Assembly (NCBI RefSeq): GCF_934277605.1
Contig: NZ_CAKQVD010000063.1
Coordinates: forward strand, 1 to 10,759
Length of the DNA: 10,759 nucleotides
Direction of reading: 5' to 3'
From: an uncultured Anaerotignum sp.
GTDB taxonomy: Bacteria > Bacillota > Clostridia > Lachnospirales > Anaerotignaceae
Shown here: positions 6,547 to 10,759 of the stretch, in pieces
Layout of the letters: every line of letters starts with the position of its first letter
Position numbering within the stretch: the first letter of the stretch is position 1
Program-made: the position numbers and the translations under genes
The notes under the pieces: model-generated
Database searches by the model: none
The model's input: the letters and a program-made list of their open reading frames with translations, nothing else
What the model was told of the DNA's origin: nothing

Positions 6547-6705
6547 TGTTTGCAGGGGAAGAAAGCAGCTGCAAAGCAGATATTTTCTTCCGCAAGACAT
6601 GGTATGAGCAGGCTGTGCCTGCGAATCGTAGAATTTGCTGTGAAAACAGCAGATAGACGCTGTAAGCGGCTAACCCACGGATTCATCCGTGGGTATTATA
6701 TCACA
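6541..6705. repeat. Hairpin-rich intergenic element, IS200/IS605-end-like or structured RNA
   Basis: About 165 bases hold five stem-loops. (1) ATACCATGT (6541-6549) pairs with ACATGGTAT (6597-6605), continued by TTGC/GCAA with a bulge and by GGAAGAAA (6557-6564) with TTTCTTCC (6584-6591). (2) GCAGGC-TGT-GCCTGC (6608-6622). (3) TGCTGT-GAAA-ACAGCA (6636-6651), closed by a GNRA tetraloop. (4) CGCT-GTA-AGCG (6658-6668). (5) ACCCACGGA-TTCA-TCCGTGGGT (6673-6694), perfect. No convincing gene lies here. A compact row of imperfect and perfect hairpins is typical of IS200/IS605 ends and their MITE-like derivatives, and the CTAACCCACGG...CCGTGGG hairpin looks to me like such an end, but this is recall. 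A cis-acting leader RNA is the alternative. No transposase is present in the window. Confidence 0.55.
6695..6703 (-). promoter_or_regulatory. Second TG-n-TATAAT box upstream of the hairpin element
   Basis: On the minus strand TGATATAAT lies immediately upstream of the ACCCACGG hairpin. If active, it would produce a transcript that runs through all five hairpins toward the lipoprotein gene. No good -35 is seen, so it may be chance. Confidence 0.3.
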
Positions 6706-6723
6706 TTTCGGAGAAAAAATGCA

Positions 6724-7362
6724 CTATGATATTCCGCTGCGCAGCCCCCAAAGCACCAACAAATGCAGTGGATAAAACACATAAAAGAAATAGCGGGGCA
6801 GTTTTTTTGAACAGGCCGCCACACGCCATGTTCCATCGAAAAATCCAAAGGAAAACAGGGATAAAAGCTGAATCCAAGCCTTTGTGAAAAAGCCGTAAAG
6901 CAAAGTCAGCAAAAGCTGTCCGTAAAAGCAGAGGCTCTCTCTTTCCTCATAAAGCCCAAAGAAAAAGATGGTCCAAACGCCGTACCAACCATAGCTCATA
7001 TCCGCAAAGCAGGCGCCGCACAGCAGCACTGCCGCAACCGCCCGTTTGCCCTCCCGCCAGAAATAAAGTGCCGCCGCTCCCCAAGCCAGCATAAATAAGG
7101 GGTTGCCCTGCGCCGTAGCAAACAGCAGCATATAAATCGGCTGAGAAAGACACGCCGTCAGCAAAATCCGCCCGAAATACCGCCAAAAGCTATGCGTATA
7201 GCGAACCCCCTCGGCAATCCCGAAGGCAAACAGCGGAAAGGAAAATCGCCCAATGGCACGAAAGCCAAGCACAGTCGGAAAAAAGACCACGCCGATATGG
7301 TCTATCAGCATGGTCAACGCCGCAATGAATTGTAGAAATTGCCGCTGCTCACGTCCCATCAT
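6724..7362 (-). CDS. TraX family membrane protein
   Basis: A 212-residue polytopic membrane protein. The TraX-family pattern is clear: an N-terminal helix with MLIDHIGVVFFP (18-29), then RAIGRFSFPLFAFGIAEGVRYT (35-56), several membrane helices, and a C-terminal FFYVFYPLHLLVLWGL (192-207). The F-plasmid TraX acetylates the pilin N-terminus; chromosomal relatives in Firmicutes are common, resemble integral-membrane acyltransferases, and have no settled function. No other conjugation gene is nearby, so a plasmid role is unlikely. Its ATG overlaps the cysK stop codon (ATGA), with a second ATG directly after, so it is translated after cysK, probably by reinitiation. No terminator follows directly; transcription may continue into the hairpin element. 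Confidence 0.85.
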   Translation of the reverse strand: MMGREQRQFLQFIAALTMLIDHIGVVFFPTVLGFRAIGRFSFPLFAFGIAEGVRYTHSFWRYFGRILLTACLSQPIYMLLFATAQGNPLFMLAWGAAALYFWREGKRAVAAVLLCGACFADMSYGWYGVWTIFFFGLYEERESLCFYGQLLLTLLYGFFTKAWIQLLSLFSFGFFDGTWRVAACSKKLPRYFFYVFYPLHLLVLWGLRSGIS

Positions 7363-8285
7363 TCTTGGAACATCGGTGTGGAGAGGTATCTGTCCCCTGT
7401 GTCAGGCAGGAATACAACAATGTTTTTCCCTGCATTTTCAGGACGCTTTGCCACCTCTTTTGCTGCGTGCAGTGCCGCACCTGCGGAAATCCCCGCCAGC
7501 AGTCCTTCCTCTCTTGCAAGGCTTCTGCCCCCTGCATACGCCTCCTCATTTGTTACGGTCACAATTTCATCATAAATCGTTGTGTCCAAAACAGAAGGCA
7601 CGAAGTTTGCACCAATGCCCTGAATCCCGTGCGGGCCTGCAACGCCCTTGGAAAGCAGGGGAGAATCCGCAGGCTCCACCGCAATGATTTGAATGTCGGG
7701 GTTCTTTTCCTTCAAATATCTGCCCGTGCCTGTAATGGTGCCGCCTGTGCCAATGCCTGCCACAAAAATATCCACCTTGCCCTCGGTGTCTGCCCAAATT
7801 TCAGGGCCGGTGGTGTCATAATGCGCCGCAGCGTTGGAGGGGTTGTCAAACTGCCCTGCGATAAAGGAATCGGGGATTTCCTTCGCCAGCTCCTCCGCCT
7901 TTTCCACTGCGCCCTTCATGCCCAGCTTGCCTTCTGTCAGCACCAGCTCCGCACCAAAGGCTGTCATCAGCAGTCTGCGCTCCATGCTCATGCTGTCAGG
8001 CATCACGATAATCGCACGATAACCCCTTGCCGCCGCCATCAGCGACAAGCCAATGCCTGTGTTCCCGCTGGTAGGCTCAATAATGGTTGCGCCCTCCTTT
8101 AAAATACCTGCCTTCTCCGCATCCTCCACCATGCGCTTCGCAATACGGTCCTTCGCACTGCCGCCGGGGTTGAGTGCCTCCACCTTCGCAAGCAGGGTTG
8201 CACCTGTTCCTTTTTCCAGCTTTGTCAATTCCAGTAAGGGTGTGTTTCCAATCAGTTCCTCTACACTTTTATAAATCTTAGCCAT
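7359..8285 (-). CDS. cysK: Cysteine synthase (O-acetylserine sulfhydrylase)
   Basis: PLP-dependent fold-type II enzyme that makes L-cysteine from O-acetylserine and sulfide in the cytoplasm. The 308 residues match the family length. The PLP lysine is Lys45 in NPGGSAKDR (39-47), the substrate loop is PTSGNTG (71-77), the phosphate-binding loop is GTGGTITG (179-186), and the ring-nitrogen serine is in GISAGAA (265-271). All are intact. The ATG at 8283-8285 has GGAGG 9 bases upstream; an in-frame TTG at 8306 lies upstream of that site and is rejected. A weak promoter is visible at 8327-8355, and the short leader shows no T-box or S-box type riboswitch. The gene is divergent from map and overlaps traX by four bases. 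CysK and CysM are not always separable by sequence; CysK fits best. Confidence 0.95.
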   Translation of the reverse strand: MAKIYKSVEELIGNTPLLELTKLEKGTGATLLAKVEALNPGGSAKDRIAKRMVEDAEKAGILKEGATIIEPTSGNTGIGLSLMAAARGYRAIIVMPDSMSMERRLLMTAFGAELVLTEGKLGMKGAVEKAEELAKEIPDSFIAGQFDNPSNAAAHYDTTGPEIWADTEGKVDIFVAGIGTGGTITGTGRYLKEKNPDIQIIAVEPADSPLLSKGVAGPHGIQGIGANFVPSVLDTTIYDEIVTVTNEEAYAGGRSLAREEGLLAGISAGAALHAAKEVAKRPENAGKNIVVFLPDTGDRYLSTPMFQE

Positions 8286-8326
8286 AATCGTTAGCCTCCG
8301 TTTCAAAAAAATCTTTCTCTCTCAGT

Positions 8327-8355
8327 AGTGTAACACAAATTTTCACGCTTGACAG
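8327..8355 (-). promoter_or_regulatory. Probable promoter for cysK-traX
   Basis: On the minus strand CTGTCA (8350-8355) is 17 bases from TACACT (8327-8332), each matching four or more of six consensus bases. It is about 40 bases upstream of the cysK ATG. Confidence 0.45.
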
Positions 8356-8483
8356 CAACAACAGCCAAAAATCGTACTTTTCAAAAGCATATCCTCACCC
8401 CATATTTCATATCGTTTAACTATGATTTAAGAGAATACACCTCTTTTTTCCATTTGTCAATCTCTTTTTCTCATTTTCTTCTA

Positions 8484-8512
8484 TTGTACCATTTTCCTTT
8501 TTGTGCTACCAT
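8484..8512 (+). promoter_or_regulatory. Probable promoter for map
   Basis: TTGTAC (8484-8489), a 17-base spacer and TACCAT (8507-8512) preceded by TGC, giving an extended -10 character. It lies 44 bases before the map ATG. The rest of 8356-8483 is A/T- and pyrimidine-rich with no other signal seen. Confidence 0.5.
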
Positions 8513-8555
8513 TAGCTTAGAAAGCAATCTATACAAATCAAAAAGGAGTAATACT

Positions 8556-9425
8556 ATGAAAATCGGTAGAAACGATCCCTGCTGGTGCGGCAGCGGCAAA
8601 AAATACAAATCCTGTCACGCAGACTTTGATGATAAAATCGCAGCCTATAAGCTCAAACGTGTTCCCGTTCCCAATCATAAGCTCATCAAAACTCCTGAGC
8701 AGCTGGAGGGAATCCGTAAGGCAGGCAAGCTGAATACGGAAATTCTGGATATGGTTGCAGAAAATATCAAGGCAGGCATGTCCACAGATGATATCAACAC
8801 CTTGGTGCATACCTACACCGTTGAGCATGGCGGCACCCCTGCCCCTCTGGGCTATCAGGGCTTCCCCAAGAGCGTCTGCACCTCTGTCAACGATGCCATT
8901 TGTCATGGTATCCCCGATAAAAACCAGATTTTGCAGGACGGGGATATCATCAATGTCGATGTAACCACCATTTTGGATGGCTATTATGCCGATGCCTCCC
9001 GTATGTTCCTGATCGGAAATGTCAGCGATGAGGCGAAAAAATTGGTTGCAGTCACAAAGGAATCCGTAGACCTTGCCTTGAAGGAGGTTAAGCCTTGGGG
9101 CAGATTAGGCGATATCGGCGCAGTCATCAGCGAATATGTGCATCAGCATGGCTATACGGTTCTGCGGGATATCGGCGGTCATGGTGTCGGCAATGATTTC
9201 CATGAGGATCCCTATGTTTGCCACATCGGCAAAAGAGGCACCGGTATGCTTTTGGTGCCGGGCATGGTCTTTACCATTGAGCCTATGGTCAATGAAGGCA
9301 GAGAGGACTTCTTCGTGGATGAAGCAAACGATTGGACGGTCTATACCGAGGACGGCTCTCTTTCTGCCCAGTGGGAATATACCGTTGCCGTAACCGAGGA
9401 TGGCGTGGAAATCATCACACACTGA
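8556..9425 (+). CDS. map: Methionine aminopeptidase, type I, with N-terminal SEC-C zinc motif
   Basis: Removes the initiator methionine from nascent proteins. The 289 residues begin with a SEC-C-type zinc motif, NDPCWCGSGKKYKSCH (Cys9, Cys11, Cys20, His21), like the SecA C-terminal tail that binds ribosomes and SecB; it probably helps dock the enzyme on the ribosome or another partner. The pita-bread catalytic domain (about 45-287) keeps all five metal ligands: Asp135, Asp146, His209 (GGHGVG), Glu242 (IEPMV) and Glu274, plus substrate His117 in AICHGIP. The ATG has AAGGAG about 8 bases upstream; a longer in-frame reading upstream has no ribosome site. It is a single-gene unit away from the ribosomal-protein cluster, where many Firmicutes keep a map copy, so it may be a second one. 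Confidence 0.95.
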   Translation: MKIGRNDPCWCGSGKKYKSCHADFDDKIAAYKLKRVPVPNHKLIKTPEQLEGIRKAGKLNTEILDMVAENIKAGMSTDDINTLVHTYTVEHGGTPAPLGYQGFPKSVCTSVNDAICHGIPDKNQILQDGDIINVDVTTILDGYYADASRMFLIGNVSDEAKKLVAVTKESVDLALKEVKPWGRLGDIGAVISEYVHQHGYTVLRDIGGHGVGNDFHEDPYVCHIGKRGTGMLLVPGMVFTIEPMVNEGREDFFVDEANDWTVYTEDGSLSAQWEYTVAVTEDGVEIITH

Positions 9426-9500
9426 GCGACTCGGCAGCAGGTAACCAATCCTTTTGTTGCACCCTGTTCATTCGGATCGTCCCTATCCTATCCATATATT

Positions 9501-9544
9501 TGAGGGTTTACGCAGTTTTCAGTATGCGTAAACCCTCATTTTTT
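9501..9544 (+). terminator. Rho-independent terminator after map
   Basis: TGAGGGTTTACGCA (9501-9514) pairs perfectly over 14 bases with 9525-9538, with a 10-base loop and a run of six Ts (9539-9544). It lies 75 bases past the map stop codon. The bases between the stop and the hairpin (9426-9500) show no other feature. Confidence 0.93.
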
Positions 9545-9596
9545 ATTGATAACAAAATTATCGTCACCATTTACCGTAAAATAAATATGCAAATAA

Positions 9597-10424
9597 TTAT
9601 TCTGTTTCCTCCACCTGTGCCGCCAAAAATTGCGCCGTTTTTTCTATCATCCGCAATCTTGTATCACTAAAGGAATGGTCTGTATCCAACTCCTCATAGG
9701 TTACCCTTCCGCCCACACTCCGCAGAGCCTCCACCCAAGGCAAGCAATGTGCCTCCGGCGGACAGGATTCGTCTTTTGTTGCCCCAAGGCAATACACAGG
9801 GCGGTCTTTGATATCCTCCAACAACGCACCAATCCGATACCTTTTCTGCTGTGTAAAAACCTCCTCATATAATGCCGCAGGAGAAGTCCCCCTCAGCCAA
9901 GATGGGCCCGTCGCAAATATCTCACGCAAAAGCCGTTTCGCTCTGCTGTCCTCCGAAAACGCTATCACGCCGCCCAAATCACAAGGGGCAAGCAATACCG
10001 CCGCCCGCAGCTTCGGATGTCTCGCAAGCAGATGTGCCGTCACAAAGCCGCCAACGCTATGCCCTGCCACAAAAAGCTTTTCCAAATCAAACCCATAGCT
10101 GCGGTTCGTTTCAATAAATTCCAAAATCGTATCTGCGTCCTCCAAATCATGCGCATAGGAATACTCCCCATCACTGCCCCAACTGCCGCTGTAATGATAA
10201 AGCACCACATGAAAGCCGATGCGTCGCAAAGCCTGTGCCAAGTCAATATTTTTCTCAATTCCCGGAAAGCCATGGCTCAATAAAACCGTCGGATGCAGTC
10301 CTGCACCGCCCGCACGGTAAATCGTAACCAACAGCCGTCCTCTCTTTCCCTGCAAAATTTCTGCCTGCAAATCGGGCGGATTTTTCTCCCATTTTCCTTC
10401 CTTTGTCAAATATTCCAAATCCAT
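9597..10424 (-). CDS. Alpha/beta hydrolase
   Basis: A 275-residue cytoplasmic serine hydrolase without a signal peptide. The alpha/beta-hydrolase order is clear: the oxyanion-hole motif SHGFPG (50-55), the nucleophile elbow GHSVGG (121-126, Ser123), the acid candidate Asp218 in GATKDESCPP, and the catalytic His250 in DTDHSFSD. This is a complete triad. It resembles the small esterase/dienelactone-hydrolase-like family (alpha/beta hydrolases acting on acyl esters or amides); the substrate is unknown. The ATG at 10422-10424 has AAGGAGG 8 bases upstream, which fixes the start; 28 further codons upstream in frame overlap the promoter and are rejected. It has its own promoter and lies downstream of the rRNA/tRNA terminator. 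No clear terminator follows it. Confidence 0.88.
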   Translation of the reverse strand: MDLEYLTKEGKWEKNPPDLQAEILQGKRGRLLVTIYRAGGAGLHPTVLLSHGFPGIEKNIDLAQALRRIGFHVVLYHYSGSWGSDGEYSYAHDLEDADTILEFIETNRSYGFDLEKLFVAGHSVGGFVTAHLLARHPKLRAAVLLAPCDLGGVIAFSEDSRAKRLLREIFATGPSWLRGTSPAALYEEVFTQQKRYRIGALLEDIKDRPVYCLGATKDESCPPEAHCLPWVEALRSVGGRVTYEELDTDHSFSDTRLRMIEKTAQFLAAQVEETE

Positions 10425-10463
10425 CGCACACGCCTCCTTCATTTTCTCTTTTGTATTTTTTAT

Positions 10464-10491
10464 ATCATAGCATTTTTGTAGAAAATTGCAA
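10464..10491 (-). promoter_or_regulatory. Promoter for the alpha/beta hydrolase gene
   Basis: On the minus strand TTGCAA (10486-10491), a 16-base spacer and TATGAT (10464-10469) preceded by TGC. It lies about 40 bases before the ATG. Confidence 0.7.
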
Positions 10492-10519
10492 GCGAAACCT
10501 TCCGCCACCCAAGGCGCAT

Positions 10520-10545
10520 AAAAAAAAGACCACCATTGGTAGTCT
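10520..10545 (-). terminator. Terminator after tRNA-Ser
   Basis: On the minus strand AGACTACC pairs with GGTGGTCT (one T-G pair) over a three-base AAT loop and runs into seven or eight Ts. It starts 11 bases after the tRNA 3' end and closes the rRNA/tRNA unit. Confidence 0.88.
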
Positions 10546-10556
10546 CAATCATAAAA

Positions 10557-10645
10557 CGGAGAAGGAGGGATTTGAACCCTCGCGCCGCTATTAACGACCT
10601 AACCGCTTTCCAGGCGATCCCCTTCAACCACTTGGGTACTTCTCC
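10557..10645 (-). tRNA. tRNA-Ser (anticodon GGA)
   Basis: An 89-base class II tRNA. The acceptor arms GGAGAAG/CTTCTCC pair over all seven bases, the D-arm is CCC...GGG, and the anticodon stem ATCGC/GCGGT carries the loop CTGGAAA with anticodon GGA (reads UCC and UCU). A long variable arm of about 18 bases is typical of tRNA-Ser. The T-arm is GAGGG-TTCAAAT-CCCTC and the discriminator base is G. The 3' CCA is not encoded (the next bases are TTTT), so a CCA-adding enzyme must complete it. The 5' end directly touches a T7 run of an upstream hairpin. Confidence 0.96.
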
Positions 10646-10682
10646 AAAAAAAGTGGAAGGTACAGATATCTGCAACTTCCAC
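10646..10682 (-). terminator. Terminator-like hairpin between 5S rRNA and tRNA-Ser
   Basis: On the minus strand GTGGAAG (complement of 10676-10682) pairs with CTTCCAC (10653-10659). After one mismatch the inner TGCAGAT/ATCTGTA arms continue the stem to about 14 pairs with a minimal loop. Seven Ts follow (complement of 10646-10652), and base 1 of tRNA-Ser comes next with no gap. It has the form of an intrinsic terminator; it may instead be partly read through or serve as an RNA-processing site. Confidence 0.7.
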
Positions 10683-10689
10683 AATTGGA

Positions 10690-10759
10690 TTCCGGCAACC
10701 ATCTACTCTCCCAGGCAGCTGCCCACCAAGTACCATCGACCGCTTAGGTCTTAACCGTC
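10690..10759 (-). rRNA. rrf: 5S ribosomal RNA, 3' portion
   Basis: The minus strand from the window edge contains the conserved 5S stretches GTTAAGACC, CGATGGTACTTGGTGGG, CTGCCTGGGAGAGTAG and the closing GGTTGCCGGA, which pairs with the missing 5' end in helix I. The 5' part (about 45-50 bases) lies beyond the right edge. The exact 3' end is uncertain by a few bases. Its presence marks the end of an rRNA operon on the minus strand. Confidence 0.92.

Noticed and set aside
6608..6694. CRISPR-like repeats in the hairpin cluster
   Set aside because: The stems differ from one another in sequence and spacing; there is no repeated unit with spacers.
5896..6729. 277-codon plus-strand open frame antisense to the lipoprotein gene
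   Set aside because: It has His/Arg/Leu/Cys-rich composition typical of antisense frames and no ribosome site, and the opposite strand encodes a lipoprotein with a good signal peptide. Its C-terminal part lies across the hairpin element.
8286..8306. Longer cysK start at an in-frame TTG (8304-8306)
   Set aside because: It would place the GGAGG site inside the coding region, and the family N-terminus starts at MAKIYKSVEELIGNTP.
8349..8354. Plus-strand TTGACA as a -35 box for map
   Set aside because: No -10 box lies at 16-18 bases downstream, and the map start is 200 bases away. The pair at 8484-8512 fits better.
8286..8555. T-box, S-box or other riboswitch between cysK and map
   Set aside because: The cysK leader is only about 40 bases and has no T-box or SAM-box elements. 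The map leader is also short and A/T-rich without stable stems.
10425..10508. Longer alpha/beta hydrolase start about 28 codons upstream
   Set aside because: That stretch contains the promoter (TTGCAA/TATGAT) and the AAGGAGG ribosome site, so translation cannot begin there.

Overview
The window reads as a piece of a bacterial chromosome from the Clostridia (Firmicutes). The evidence is strong AGGAGG-type ribosome binding sites, A/T-rich sigma-A promoters with many extended -10 (TGnTATAAT) boxes, Rho-independent terminators after most units, a YtvI-type membrane protein typical of spore formers, a SEC-C methionine aminopeptidase, and a tRNA-Ser without an encoded CCA. A member of Lachnospirales is my best guess, by general resemblance only. 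Most of the window is core housekeeping sequence, and I see no phage, CRISPR or defence genes.

Layout, left to right. Positions 1-112 hold the first codons of a GNAT-like acetyltransferase (minus strand, cut by the window edge). It lies 77 bases downstream of pgi (glucose-6-phosphate isomerase, minus). A membrane-anchored LysM-G5 cell-wall protein (minus) has its own promoter and terminator. Next comes the ispE-gntR pair (minus): IspE makes an isoprenoid precursor by the MEP pathway, and the FCD-type GntR regulator overlaps its 3' end by 35 bases. A divergent intergenic region carries back-to-back promoters for ispE and for a plus-strand AI-2E/YtvI-type permease. A bidirectional terminator separates the permease from a convergent minus-strand lipoprotein of unknown function.

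Upstream of the lipoprotein, about 165 bases (6541-6705) are packed with five hairpins and look like an IS200/IS605-type terminal region, a MITE-like remnant or a structured RNA. This is the least explained part of the window. Further right is cysK (cysteine synthase) with traX (TraX-family membrane protein) coupled by an ATGA overlap, both minus. A SEC-C-tagged methionine aminopeptidase (plus) is transcribed divergently from cysK and ends in a strong terminator. An alpha/beta hydrolase (minus) follows. The right edge is the tail of an rRNA operon on the minus strand: the 3' part of 5S rRNA, a terminator-like hairpin, tRNA-Ser(GGA) and a final terminator.

The genes do not form one pathway. 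They are several short, independently transcribed units, and the clear co-expression cases are gntR-ispE, traX-cysK, and possibly GNAT-pgi. The points most worth checking are the hairpin cluster, the hairpin plus T-run that touches the 5' end of tRNA-Ser, and a GTATAC-centred palindrome in the ispE-gntR leader that could be the regulator's own operator.
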